This document shows, in pieces, positions 1-7,892 of a DNA stretch of 64,000 bases. Both the position numbers and the translations under genes were made by a program. Source of the stretch: Phascolarctobacterium sp. (GTDB lineage Bacteria; Bacillota; Negativicutes; Acidaminococcales; Acidaminococcaceae); assembly GCA_003150755.1 (NCBI GenBank), contig QAMT01000023.1:248001-312000 (forward strand), in the 5' to 3' direction. The notes below the pieces were generated by a model. That model was not told where the DNA came from and did no database searches. It saw nothing but the letters and a program-made list of their open reading frames with translations. The stretch's first letter is position 1, and the number at the start of each line of letters is the position of its first letter.

Positions 1-35
1 GCTATGCCAATGCGCACATTATCCAAACTTTTCAA
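1..35 (-). CDS. Probable ThiF-like protein, first 11-12 codons only (partial)
   Basis: Directly after thiS on the minus strand a reading frame opens with TTG at 35. It follows the purine-rich stretch GGAGGGGG that encodes the last glycines of ThiS and can act as its ribosome binding site. It reads LKSLDNVRIGI and leaves the window. A hydrophobic strand right at the N-terminus suits the Rossmann start of a ThiF adenylyltransferase, and thiS-thiF is a common order. Only these residues are visible, so the identity rests mainly on context. Confidence 0.35.
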   Translation of the reverse strand, partial: MKSLDNVRIGI

Positions 36-36
36 T

Positions 37-231
37 TCAGCCCCCTCCTACAAAAGTTACAATTTCTACCACATCGCCATCGCGCACAACTTCATCCGCA
101 AAAGCGGCACGCGGTACAAGTTTGCCGTTTACTTCCACCGCTACAAATTCTGCCCGGAAGCCCTGCATTTTTAAAAGCGCTTCTACCGTGCAAGGCGCTC
201 TAAGCGGAACGTTTTTACCGTTTAACAGCAT
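37..231 (-). CDS. thiS: Sulfur carrier protein ThiS
   Basis: A 64-residue ubiquitin-fold sulfur carrier for the thiazole branch of thiamine biosynthesis. ThiF adenylates its C-terminal glycine, which is then converted to a thiocarboxylate and donates sulfur at ThiG. The sequence shows the family features: N-terminal LNGK, a central FVAVEVNGKLVPR strand-turn, VVRDGDVVEIVTFVGGG at the end, and the obligatory terminal Gly-Gly (here three glycines). It is the first gene after a TPP riboswitch and attenuator, which independently supports the assignment. The next gene begins immediately downstream, so this is the head of a thiamine operon running out of the window. Confidence 0.93.
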   Translation of the reverse strand: MLLNGKNVPLRAPCTVEALLKMQGFRAEFVAVEVNGKLVPRAAFADEVVRDGDVVEIVTFVGGG

Positions 232-252
232 AGTTACTCCTTTCCGCCGTAA

Positions 253-308
253 TTAAAAAAGCCCATGAAGAAGCCTGCACCCGCGGTGGTGCACCCCTTC
301 ATGGGCTT
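253..308 (-). terminator. Intrinsic terminator of the TPP-riboswitch leader
   Basis: On the minus strand the arm GCCCATGAAG (306-297) pairs with CTTCATGGGC (270-261), with a GC-rich inner stretch between them, followed by a run of T at 260-255. It lies between the TPP aptamer and thiS, so it is the expected expression platform: TPP binding should favour this hairpin and stop transcription before thiS. Confidence 0.85.
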
Positions 309-397
309 TAACCCAATCTAACGGCATATTTGATTTTAACTGCCTGATAATAAGAAACAGCAAGCACCAACAAAGGCACTTGCTGTCATTTGCAAAC

Positions 398-478
398 ATT
401 CCCTACGTTGGCATTATCCAAATCAGGTTATGGGTCGAAGCGCACAGCTTCCTCTCAGCCTATCTGTAAGCTCCCCTG
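398..478 (-). promoter_or_regulatory. TPP riboswitch (THI element)
   Basis: Read on the minus strand this stretch has the conserved THI-box blocks in order: a GGGG start, CTGAGA in the pyrimidine-sensing arm, GACCC, ACCTGAT, and GGATAATGCCAACGTAGGGA closing the pyrophosphate arm. It lies about 165 nt upstream of thiS and is followed by a terminator, so it is a transcriptional OFF switch responding to thiamine pyrophosphate. Confidence 0.97.
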
Positions 479-491
479 TTCAGTTATGTTT

Positions 492-520
492 AGTATAAAG
501 CCTGCGCCGCCTGCTGTCAA
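492..520 (-). promoter_or_regulatory. Consensus promoter of the thi operon
   Basis: On the minus strand TTGACA (520-515) and TATACT (497-492) are separated by exactly 17 nt. The predicted start is near 485, just before the riboswitch begins at 478. Confidence 0.8.
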
Positions 521-526
521 CAAAAA

Positions 527-1684
527 TTACAGTGCCAGCATTACGGCAATCATCAGTTTAGCGCGCATAAACAGCGATTCTACATCGGCAAACTCATCGA
601 CCGTGTGGTTGCGCCCGCCTTTTACGCCCATTGCGCACACAGTCGGCACGCCGACTGCCGTAGTAAACGCAGAATCAGATGCGCCGCCGACGCTGATTGC
701 TTTCGGGCTGCCGAAGCCTTCTTCCTCGGAAACTTTTTTTACAAGTTCAAAAAGCTTTTCGCTGCTTTCCAGGCGAACCATCGGCAGCAATGTGGATACC
801 GGTGTCATCTTGCAAGTAACGCCGTCAATGTAAACCTTGTCGTTGATTTCCTTGAATTTTTCTTTCATCGGCTCAAGCAGTGCCGGGTCTTCAAAGCGCA
901 TATCAATAATCATCTTGGCATAAGCAGGCGCAGCATTATGCACCGTGCCGCCTTCGATAACATTTACCCCTACATTCAGACCCTTGCTCCAGTCAGTCAG
1001 CGCCTCAATATCTAAAATTTTATAAGCCAGTTCTTTAATGGCACTGCGCCCGTCCTGTGGATTGTTGCCTACATGGGCACTGCGGCCGAAGGCTTCCATG
1101 GCAAAGCAGTAGCAGCCTTTACGCGCCAGCACAATGCTGTCATCCATAAAACCGGTTTCAAAATTAAAAGCATAAACCGCGCCCTTGGATTCTGCTTTGG
1201 CAAACTCGCCAAAAGAACTGAATTTATGCCCTACTTCCTCATCACCGGCAAGAATTACTTTAACGCTGTATTTTTCATAATTTACGCTTTTTAAAGCCTG
1301 CAAAACGTGGATGGCAATAGTAACGCCGCCCTTCATATCCAATACGCCAGGCCCGTAAGCCGTGCCGTTTTTAATGGTAAAGGGGCGTCTTTGCGTTTCA
1401 CCAAGGTCACTGAAAACAGTGTCCAGATGACCTACAAACACTACAAAAGGTTTGTTATGGCAGTCGCCAAACTCACTAACCAAAGCATTGCCGGCATTTT
1501 CAAATTCTACAATGCGCGTTTTGCCGCCCATGCCTTCCAAAATGCCTGCAACCTTGGCAACAAGTCCGTCAACCTGCGCCTTATTGGCAGAACCGCTTTC
1601 AGTCATTACCAAATCTTGCCACATCTTCATCATATCTTCCGTATGAGCATCAATATACGCATACGCAGCTTCTTTTTCAGTCAA
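527..1684 (-). CDS. M20-family metallopeptidase (glutamate carboxypeptidase/ArgE-DapE type), paralogue 1
   Basis: A 385-residue co-catalytic zinc hydrolase expected to cleave a peptide or N-acyl bond in the cytoplasm. Metal and catalytic motifs are present: GHLDT (His86), LDMKGG (Asp116, bridging), GDEEVGH (catalytic Glu149 and ligand Glu150), NFETG (Glu176) and a C-terminal RNHTVDEF with the last ligand His. GRSAHVGNNPQDGRSA belongs to the lid/dimerisation domain. It is last in the operon M20-yjiH-yjiG-M20 and has exactly the same length as the upstream paralogue (2868-4025), so a duplication is likely. Substrate is unknown; peptidase with peptide-transport neighbours is the best guess. Confidence 0.88.
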   Translation of the reverse strand: MTEKEAAYAYIDAHTEDMMKMWQDLVMTESGSANKAQVDGLVAKVAGILEGMGGKTRIVEFENAGNALVSEFGDCHNKPFVVFVGHLDTVFSDLGETQRRPFTIKNGTAYGPGVLDMKGGVTIAIHVLQALKSVNYEKYSVKVILAGDEEVGHKFSSFGEFAKAESKGAVYAFNFETGFMDDSIVLARKGCYCFAMEAFGRSAHVGNNPQDGRSAIKELAYKILDIEALTDWSKGLNVGVNVIEGGTVHNAAPAYAKMIIDMRFEDPALLEPMKEKFKEINDKVYIDGVTCKMTPVSTLLPMVRLESSEKLFELVKKVSEEEGFGSPKAISVGGASDSAFTTAVGVPTVCAMGVKGGRNHTVDEFADVESLFMRAKLMIAVMLAL

Positions 1685-1698
1685 TTTTAATCCTCCAA

Positions 1699-2187
1699 TC
1701 AGCAGGAAATGCCCATGAAATTAAGTATTACCCTTACAATAATCATCGAAAGCAAAGCATCGATAATAGGAATTGCCAGCAATAAGCCATGGTATTTCGG
1801 GTTAGCGCCGGAAGTCAATACGCAGCGTGCGAAATGGCCTACCAAAGTACCCATGGTGATCGTTGCCGGGAACAAAATAGTTGCCTGCGCAGCAGTGATA
1901 ATGCCTTCCGCGTAAAGCGAAGCCGCCGTTGCAGCGCCTGCCGCCTTAGCAAAGAATGCGGAAATCAATGCCACAATCGCCGCACCCGGCAAACCAAACA
2001 GTGCCATAACCGGGGCAACTGCCGAAGCGATAATATCCATCAGGCCGGTAATATTCAAAAATAAAATAAGCGCATAAGCCAGAACCATAGCCGGCATAAT
2101 GTTTTCTACGCCGATATAAAAGCCTTTTTTACAGCCGGCCATAAATTCTTCCAACAATGTTTTTTTCTTAGCAGCAGCTTCAGCCAT
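1699..2187 (-). CDS. yjiG: YjiG-type nucleoside-recognition (GATE) membrane protein
   Basis: A 162-residue integral membrane protein with about four to five hydrophobic segments and a Gly/Ala-rich core (FGLPGAAIVALISAFFAKAAGAA) typical of Gate-domain proteins of the YjiG/SpmB group. Its start codon overlaps the stop of the upstream yjiH-like gene, so the two are translationally coupled and probably form a heteromeric complex. In E. coli yjiH-yjiG precede the isoaspartyl dipeptidase iadA. Here they precede an M20 peptidase, which suggests a role in moving a peptide or amino-acid derivative. The transported substrate is not established for the family. Confidence 0.75.
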   Translation of the reverse strand: MAEAAAKKKTLLEEFMAGCKKGFYIGVENIMPAMVLAYALILFLNITGLMDIIASAVAPVMALFGLPGAAIVALISAFFAKAAGAATAASLYAEGIITAAQATILFPATITMGTLVGHFARCVLTSGANPKYHGLLLAIPIIDALLSMIIVRVILNFMGISC

Positions 2188-2852
2188 TATGCAGCACCTC
2201 CAGCTTTTTTGCGTTTAAACATCAGGTAAAACCTAACGATATTCGCGCCGATAACTTTAACAATCAACTCAATAACAAAAATCATGCCGAAAGATAAAAG
2301 CGAAATCGGCATCAGCGGCGCGCCGCAGTTAATGGTGTTGGCCAAAGTACCGGAAGCCGCATACTGATATGCAACAAAGATTGTACGTTCATCATCGGTG
2401 ATTTTGCCTTCTTCAACAAGGTCGCGCGTAAGTACGGCGCCAACGTCCGTTGTAGTAAAGCTGCTGATTAAAGCAAGGCCTACATAACCAGGCAGGCCCA
2501 TCAAAGGACGCAAAAGCGGGCGGATAATACGTTCTGCCGCCAACAGGCCCCCCTGCGACTCAACGGCACGCACACAGCCCAGTGCCAGGATAACAGTCGG
2601 GAACAAAGTCAGCGCAAACATAAAACCTTCGCTTGCGCCGATGCCGCCCTTGCCGATAAAGGTAAAAGTATCAGAAATTTTACCGAATTTACCAACCAGA
2701 ACGGTAAAGTCAAATGCACTTAACGGCCCCATGTCCTTCAGCACTCCGGAAAACGACAGTGCAATAACAACGAATGACAGCCATCCGCGCCAGGTCAGAT
2801 GATGTTCATAATCCTTCTCATCAACTGTGGTTACTTCTTTTTCTTCTGCCAC
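2187..2852 (-). CDS. yjiH: YjiH-type nucleoside-recognition (GATE) membrane protein
   Basis: A 221-residue membrane protein with a charged cytoplasmic N-terminus (about residues 1-20) followed by about five membrane spans. It contains SSFTTTDVGAVLTRDLVEEG and NTINCGAPLMPISLL, matching the Gate-domain architecture of E. coli YjiH (227 residues). It is the first of the membrane pair, starts 15 nt after the stop of the upstream M20 gene and overlaps yjiG by one base. The pair is flanked on both sides by paralogous M20 peptidases, so a shared peptide substrate is inferred. Confidence 0.75.
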   Translation of the reverse strand: MAEEKEVTTVDEKDYEHHLTWRGWLSFVVIALSFSGVLKDMGPLSAFDFTVLVGKFGKISDTFTFIGKGGIGASEGFMFALTLFPTVILALGCVRAVESQGGLLAAERIIRPLLRPLMGLPGYVGLALISSFTTTDVGAVLTRDLVEEGKITDDERTIFVAYQYAASGTLANTINCGAPLMPISLLSFGMIFVIELIVKVIGANIVRFYLMFKRKKAGGAA

Positions 2853-2867
2853 AATAATCCCCCCTGA

Positions 2868-4025
2868 TTATAATTTTAAAACAGTGCCGATAAAGATTTT
2901 GGCACGCATAAACAACGATTCTACATCGGCAAATTCATCAACCGTATGGTTAAGCCCGCCTTTTACGCCAACAGCGCAGACAGTCGGCACACCGACTTTG
3001 GTAGTATAGGTTGCATCGCTGCCGCCGCCAACCATAATCGGTTCCGGATGGCCAAAGCCTTCTTCTTCGTATACAGATTTATAGACATCAAACAATTTCA
3101 TGTTGCCGTCCAGGCGTACCATCGGTTCAAGTCCTGCCAGCGGCGTCATTTTAGTGGTTACATCTTTTATATAAACTTTATCGGCAACTTCCTGGAACTG
3201 AACTTTTTTCTTTTCAAAATCTGCCGGGTCAAGATAACGTACATCGACAACCATTTTGGCATAACCGGGCACTGCATTGGCAACCGTACCACCTTCAATA
3301 GTGCCTACGTTAATGGTTGTGCCGGTTTCCCAATCTGTCAGCGCGTCAATATCAACTGCTTTGTGAGCCAGCTCAACAATGGCATTGCGGCCATTTTGCG
3401 GTTCGTTGCCGGCATGCACACTGCGTCCAAAAGTTTCAAGGCTGAAACGGTAAAAGCCTTTGCGTTCTACAACAACATTATCATTCATAAAACCGGTTTC
3501 AAAATCAAAAGCAGCCACAGCACCCTTAAATTCGTCCATCATCGTCGTTGCCATATCGCTGCTCTTATGGCCGGTCTCCTCATCGCCTGCAAACACAACT
3601 TTAAAAGCATATTTATCAAATCCCTCTGCCAAAAGCGCCTTAAGTCCAAAAGTTGCCAGTGTTACGCCGCCTTTCATATCCAGCGCACCGGGTCCGTAAG
3701 CACGGCCGTCCTTAATCGTAAACGGACGCTCTTTTGTAGTGTTCGGGTCGCTGAAAACAGTATCCAGATGCCCTGTCAGAACAATAAACGGCTTATTCTG
3801 GCAATCACCAAATTCGCTCACAACGGCATTGCCTGCATCAGCATGTTCAACAATGCGTGTTTTGCCGCCCATCTCTTCCAGAATGCCGGCAACCTTGGCA
3901 ACAACCTTGTCAACGCCGGGTTTGTAGTCAGAGCCACTGTCTATGCTGACAAGTTCCTCCCACATTTTCAGCATCTCACTGCGATGCGCATCAATAAACG
4001 CAAACGCATTTTCCTTCATACCCAT
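2868..4025 (-). CDS. M20-family metallopeptidase, paralogue 2 (first gene of operon)
   Basis: A zinc-dependent hydrolase paralogous to the product of 527-1684, also 385 residues. I start it at ATG 4025, because GGAGG lies eight bases upstream; an upstream in-frame TTG at 4040 would place the Shine-Dalgarno inside the gene. All metal-binding motifs are kept: GHLDT (His86), LDMKGG (Asp116), GDEETGH (Glu149, Glu150), DFETG (Glu176) and LNHTVDEF near the end. It is the promoter-proximal gene of the yjiHG operon. The two paralogues differ most between about residues 155 and 170 and in the lid domain, so they may cleave different members of one substrate family. Confidence 0.88.
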   Translation of the reverse strand: MGMKENAFAFIDAHRSEMLKMWEELVSIDSGSDYKPGVDKVVAKVAGILEEMGGKTRIVEHADAGNAVVSEFGDCQNKPFIVLTGHLDTVFSDPNTTKERPFTIKDGRAYGPGALDMKGGVTLATFGLKALLAEGFDKYAFKVVFAGDEETGHKSSDMATTMMDEFKGAVAAFDFETGFMNDNVVVERKGFYRFSLETFGRSVHAGNEPQNGRNAIVELAHKAVDIDALTDWETGTTINVGTIEGGTVANAVPGYAKMVVDVRYLDPADFEKKKVQFQEVADKVYIKDVTTKMTPLAGLEPMVRLDGNMKLFDVYKSVYEEEGFGHPEPIMVGGGSDATYTTKVGVPTVCAVGVKGGLNHTVDEFADVESLFMRAKIFIGTVLKL

Positions 4026-4057
4026 TTTATTTCCCTCCAATCGCAGTAATAAAAATA

Positions 4058-4081
4058 GTATTTACCAAAAGCGGTAAATAC
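4058..4081 (-). promoter_or_regulatory. Perfect 9-bp inverted repeat in the M20/yjiHG leader
   Basis: GTATTTACC (4058-4066) and GGTAAATAC (4073-4081) are exact inverted repeats around a 6-nt centre. They sit about 33 bp before the start codon and downstream of the predicted transcription start. There is no T-run after it, so an operator or an mRNA structure is more likely than a terminator. Confidence 0.5.
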
Positions 4082-4126
4082 CATGCGCATAAAAAAGCAC
4101 CTGTTTTATTACTTTATTACATTAAA

Positions 4127-4155
4127 ATAATATTAGAACTTCTTATATTTGTCAA
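4127..4155 (-). promoter_or_regulatory. Promoter of the M20/yjiHG operon
   Basis: TTGACA (minus strand, 4155-4150) and TATTAT (4132-4127) with a 17-nt spacer. The predicted leader is about 95 nt and includes the inverted repeat at 4058-4081. Confidence 0.7.
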
Positions 4156-4308
4156 GAAAATTTTGTATAACAATCTTTACATTACACGGATTTTTGTATT
4201 TTATTTTTAGTATTTTGTAGCCGTCTACAAAATTATTGCTTTATTTTAAATTATTTTTATATATCTCTACTTAACAAATTTATCATCTTCTGCCGCTTAC
4301 GCGGATAA

Positions 4309-4337
4309 TAAAAAAGCCCGCAGCCAATGCCACAGGC
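4309..4337 (-). terminator. Intrinsic terminator after yaaA
   Basis: On the minus strand GCCTGTGGC pairs over nine positions (three G-U) with GCTGCGGGC around an ATTG loop, followed by TTTTTTATT. Confidence 0.65.
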
Positions 4338-4353
4338 ACATAATTTTTAAATT

Positions 4354-5094
4354 TTATTTTATAAATACAAATTCGTCCGCGCCGGATAATTCCTGCGCAA
4401 AACTGTAACCGTTAACGACAAAATTTTTAACCTCGTCTATATGCTGCACGTTATTCTCCGCACAACGGCGCACCATCTCACCGCGCGCCATTTTGGCCTC
4501 AGTTGCTTTTACTTTAATTTTACCGTTTTGCAAACTGCCAAAAACGCAGGTAACAAAGCGGATATCAGCAGTAACATAAGGCTCAACTGCTTTACTGTAC
4601 TCTTTAGAAGCTAAATTTAAAACTTCATTGTCATCTTTAACCAGTTCATCATAAAGGCTGCGTCCCCAAAACGCATATAAATTTTTAGCGCCGCAGCAGC
4701 TTAAACGTGCCTGCATCTCCAGGCGGTAAGGCACAACACCGTCAAACGCTTTTAATATGCCGTAAAAGCCGGAAAGTATCTTCAAATGCCCATCTAAATA
4801 TTTTAACGCCGCTTCATCAAGCACATTCGGCGCAAGATGCTGATACTGCAAACCGTCATAACTGAACACAGCAGGCGTTAAATTACGTCGCAAATCCATC
4901 CTTTGCAAGCGGTTGTAATTAAGCTCCGCAATAGCGTCATTGCACTGCCACAAACTTTGCAAAGCCTTATAATCCAACGCCCGCAGCGCCGCAAGCAGCT
5001 CTTCGGTTTTAGCTAAAAACACCGGCAGCGACGCGGCGCCTATATCGTCATTATCAACACGCATCTTCTTCGCCGGAGAAATAATAATTTGCAT
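4354..5094 (-). CDS. yaaA: YaaA-family peroxide-stress protein (DUF328)
   Basis: A 246-residue cytoplasmic protein of the YaaA family. In E. coli the homologue is induced by hydrogen peroxide and lowers intracellular free iron, limiting Fenton damage; its fold has a helix-hairpin-helix DNA-binding character. Signatures seen are the N-terminal IISPAKKM, LSGFYGILKAFDGV with PYRLEMQ, NLASKEYSKAV, and KMARGEMVR followed by the C-terminal FVVNGYSF. Length fits the family (about 250). It is transcribed alone, with its own terminator. Confidence 0.9.
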   Translation of the reverse strand: MQIIISPAKKMRVDNDDIGAASLPVFLAKTEELLAALRALDYKALQSLWQCNDAIAELNYNRLQRMDLRRNLTPAVFSYDGLQYQHLAPNVLDEAALKYLDGHLKILSGFYGILKAFDGVVPYRLEMQARLSCCGAKNLYAFWGRSLYDELVKDDNEVLNLASKEYSKAVEPYVTADIRFVTCVFGSLQNGKIKVKATEAKMARGEMVRRCAENNVQHIDEVKNFVVNGYSFAQELSGADEFVFIK

Positions 5095-5177
5095 AAAAGC
5101 TCCTTATCATCAAAAATTATTGCAACATACGCAATAACTTCTTGCTTTAAAATCATTTTTTATAACAGAACTATAAT

Positions 5178-5366
5178 TTATCTGCTTTTTAACTCTTTTT
5201 TACGTTGCCGCACGTACTTAAATACCAGCCAGAAAAACTTAACCGCCGTAAAAAGCATAACCCATCCTGCCCGGCTAAACCGCGCAGCAGAACGCACCCT
5301 ATTCGCTTTTAACAAATGCCCGGCAAATACCCCAGCAAGCAAGATTTTAATAAGTTTTATCGGCAT
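5178..5366 (-). CDS. Small basic protein of unknown function
   Basis: A 62-residue protein that I do not recognise. A good Shine-Dalgarno (CAGGAGC, six to seven bases before the ATG at 5366) supports translation. It has two hydrophobic stretches (about residues 4-16 and 33-48, the latter rich in aromatics), is strongly basic and ends in RQRKKELKSR, so peripheral or integral membrane association is plausible. It lies 20 bp downstream of the O-antigen ligase-like gene on the same strand and may be co-transcribed with it. Confidence 0.5.
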   Translation of the reverse strand: MPIKLIKILLAGVFAGHLLKANRVRSAARFSRAGWVMLFTAVKFFWLVFKYVRQRKKELKSR

Positions 5367-5385
5367 GGTTAGCTCCTGAAGTTAA

Positions 5386-6585
5386 TCATTGTTTTTTATA
5401 AACTATAATACTTGCACAAGTTATCCCTAAATACATAAATATTAACCTTTCTGCCTGTTTCATCAAAAATCCTGCATCGACTAATCCATGAATACTAAAA
5501 GCAATAAAAGCCCACAACATTGCTTTTATATATATATTATCAGAATATACATATAAATTTTTTATTAACCACCATAAAATACCTATAGAAAAAATTATAA
5601 AACCTACACCACCGATTAATCCAGAAGTAGAGAAAAAATATGCTATTGTATTATGTGGAAATTCTAATTCTTTATTCTTTGCCTCTGGTAAAATATACTC
5701 ATTCACATAGTTTTTATGCCAATTATTTAATCCAACGCCAAGCACCTTATTATCTTTCCACATATTGTAACTTGATTCTATTAATCTTATACGTTCCATA
5801 TCATAACTTCGAGTTATACCAAAATCATTTTGATAAAATACAGAAAATATTACAGCAAAGCCAATAACTAAAGTTGTAAAAAATATTAATATAGTGCTAA
5901 TTTTTGTTTTTACTATTTTAGAATTTAAAAGCATTAGAACAACAAACCCTATAACAAACCCTATCAATGCACCTCTTGATCCGGTAGCGGCCAAAGCAAA
6001 TAACATTAATAAATTTGTTATTATTCCTACAGACTTAAAAATAATACCTTTATTTTTTAGAAAAGCATTCCATGTGAACACAAAAATAAAAGGCAAATTT
6101 ATTTCTAAAATTGTAGCAATACCATTAGGACCATAATTGAACACAAAAAGCCTTTGTCTATCCATTAAATTAAAATAAAAATACAAAGAACAAATTGCAA
6201 GAAAAAACATTGCTGTCATTAGCGCTTTCTGCATTATTTTCTCGTTATCTATAAAATTTTTATAATTTAAAAATAATACAATCCAAAACGGCAATGAATA
6301 ATATAAAAATTTAAATGCTTTTTTTATACTATCTATATCATTTATTAATAAAGATGATATGATTATCATTACAAAAAAAATACTATATGAAAGCTTAAAC
6401 GAGCATGTTATATTTTTATATGTTTCAATTATTAGAGCCTTTTTATAGCGAAGAAACAGAAAAATTATACCAATTATAGCCATTATAGCCGTAATGCTTA
6501 AAGCAAATTTAACTAAAGAATTGCTGAAAAAAAATAGAAATAAAAATAATGTTACTTTTATATAATAATCTAAATATTTCAACAT
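5386..6585 (-). CDS. O-antigen ligase/polymerase family membrane protein (Wzy_C), copy A
   Basis: A 399-residue polytopic inner-membrane protein with roughly eleven to twelve hydrophobic segments. The central motif ATGSRGALIGF and the large periplasmic loop with LGVGLNNWHKNYVNEY and PHNTIAYFFSTSGLIGG (the conserved His of the family) identify it as WaaL/Wzy_C type. Such enzymes either join O-polysaccharide to lipid A-core or polymerise the O-unit using undecaprenyl-linked substrates. A second, different member lies just upstream (6665-7846); one could be ligase and the other polymerase, but sequence alone does not decide. Base composition is very AT-rich. Confidence 0.8.
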   Translation of the reverse strand: MLKYLDYYIKVTLFLFLFFFSNSLVKFALSITAIMAIIGIIFLFLRYKKALIIETYKNITCSFKLSYSIFFVMIIISSLLINDIDSIKKAFKFLYYSLPFWIVLFLNYKNFIDNEKIMQKALMTAMFFLAICSLYFYFNLMDRQRLFVFNYGPNGIATILEINLPFIFVFTWNAFLKNKGIIFKSVGIITNLLMLFALAATGSRGALIGFVIGFVVLMLLNSKIVKTKISTILIFFTTLVIGFAVIFSVFYQNDFGITRSYDMERIRLIESSYNMWKDNKVLGVGLNNWHKNYVNEYILPEAKNKELEFPHNTIAYFFSTSGLIGGVGFIIFSIGILWWLIKNLYVYSDNIYIKAMLWAFIAFSIHGLVDAGFLMKQAERLIFMYLGITCASIIVYKKQ

Positions 6586-6664
6586 ATCTTATTATCCTTT
6601 TCCAATTTATTCTTCTTAGTAAATATAAAAAATTTAAACATAAGCACTTATTTTAAAGCTGTAT

Positions 6665-7846
6665 TTATATATAAATTCTTCTATTCTTAAACACTAAAAT
6701 ACATCCAAACAAAAACCACATAGCTTTAGTTACAGCAGAATGATGCATTGTTAGATCAAACATGCCAAAACTCATAAAAGCAAGCCATGCACCCCATATC
6801 ATCAAAGAATATGGATTTTTATCTTTTCGCCAATCTATTAAATTTTTAACAAATATATAAAATGCTAAATATAAAAAGCCAAATAATCCTACTAATCCAC
6901 TTTCTACACATATCTGTAAAATATTATTATGAGCATGCACTAAACTAACTTTAGATTCTGCCTCTTGATATCCATTATCATAAAAATTTTTAAATTCTCC
7001 TAAACCAACGCCTAATACCGGATAATCTTCTATCATTCTGATACATGATTTCCAAATAAGAATCCTCTCCACGTTAGAACTATCTGTGGTAACATTTGCC
7101 GTTGACACCAGTCTATTTTTAAATGTATCAGAATTTGCAAAAAACGTTCCTAACCCTACAAGAACGGCCAAAGTAACTATAATTGCTTTTTTGCTTTTTA
7201 TTATATATATACCTGATACCAAAGGTGCAACTATTGCTACTGTAAGCCATGCTCCCCTGCTTTTCCCAGCTAAAAGACCACCTATACAAAGTACTAATAT
7301 TATTTTACATATATTTTTTGTTTTTTCGCTAAAATGACTATCTAAAATTATTATTAAAAGTATAGGAATAACTATACACAACAACGATGCTAAATTTAAC
7401 GTATTGCCGCCAAATCCCCAACCACGGCTGCTATACCCTAACATCAGTTGCCCGACAGCTACTACTGAATCAATTCCCGTTGCAAATAGAAACACTAAAA
7501 ATATATTTCGCAACCAGGTTTTATTTTGAATAAATAAAGTCACCATAAAAAATGGTGTCATTCGATATATGCACATTTCAGCATAATCTTTTATTCCATC
7601 TTTAAAATCGCTTGAAAAATATAATGAAGGTAATATACAAATAGCAAAAATACCAAATGCAATATAATAACCTTTGAAATTTTTCGCCAATTCTTTAAGT
7701 TGTTTATTTTTATAGTAATAATGCAAAAGATATAAAGATAATGCTATTGATATTCCCCAACAAATACTGCCTATGGCCATTGATAATCTTTGCACACACA
7801 CTGCAATACATATGAACACCGCCAAGTACTTTTCTATTTTCTGCAT
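6665..7846 (-). CDS. O-antigen ligase/polymerase family membrane protein (Wzy_C), copy B
   Basis: A 393-residue polytopic membrane protein of about eleven spans. GGLLAGKSRGAWLTV, VLGVGLGEFKNFYDNGY and VHAHNNILQICVESGLVGL carry the conserved Arg and His of the Wzy_C/WaaL catalytic loop. AAAGGA lies eight bases before the ATG. It shares architecture but little sequence with its downstream neighbour, so this is not a recent duplication. The role is O-antigen ligation or polymerisation at the periplasmic face of the inner membrane, downstream of the glycosyltransferases of this island. Confidence 0.8.
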   Translation of the reverse strand: MQKIEKYLAVFICIAVCVQRLSMAIGSICWGISIALSLYLLHYYYKNKQLKELAKNFKGYYIAFGIFAICILPSLYFSSDFKDGIKDYAEMCIYRMTPFFMVTLFIQNKTWLRNIFLVFLFATGIDSVVAVGQLMLGYSSRGWGFGGNTLNLASLLCIVIPILLIIILDSHFSEKTKNICKIILVLCIGGLLAGKSRGAWLTVAIVAPLVSGIYIIKSKKAIIVTLAVLVGLGTFFANSDTFKNRLVSTANVTTDSSNVERILIWKSCIRMIEDYPVLGVGLGEFKNFYDNGYQEAESKVSLVHAHNNILQICVESGLVGLFGFLYLAFYIFVKNLIDWRKDKNPYSLMIWGAWLAFMSFGMFDLTMHHSAVTKAMWFLFGCILVFKNRRIYI

Positions 7847-7892
7847 ATAACAATATCCTTTCGTTTTATTAAATTATCGGAATCTTAAAATC

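Larger units (their letters stand above)
4026..4353. other. Intergenic region, regulatory only
   Basis: No coding potential is seen. The stretch holds the leader hairpin and promoter of the M20/yjiHG operon and the terminator of yaaA, with AT-rich sequence between them. Confidence 0.6.

Noticed and set aside
390..833. 147-codon plus-strand frame at the left end
   Set aside because: It runs antisense through the TPP riboswitch and the end of the M20 gene, both far better supported.
2946..4049. 367-codon plus-strand reading frame
   Set aside because: Exactly antisense to the M20 peptidase gene, which keeps all zinc ligands; no Shine-Dalgarno and no recognisable domain.
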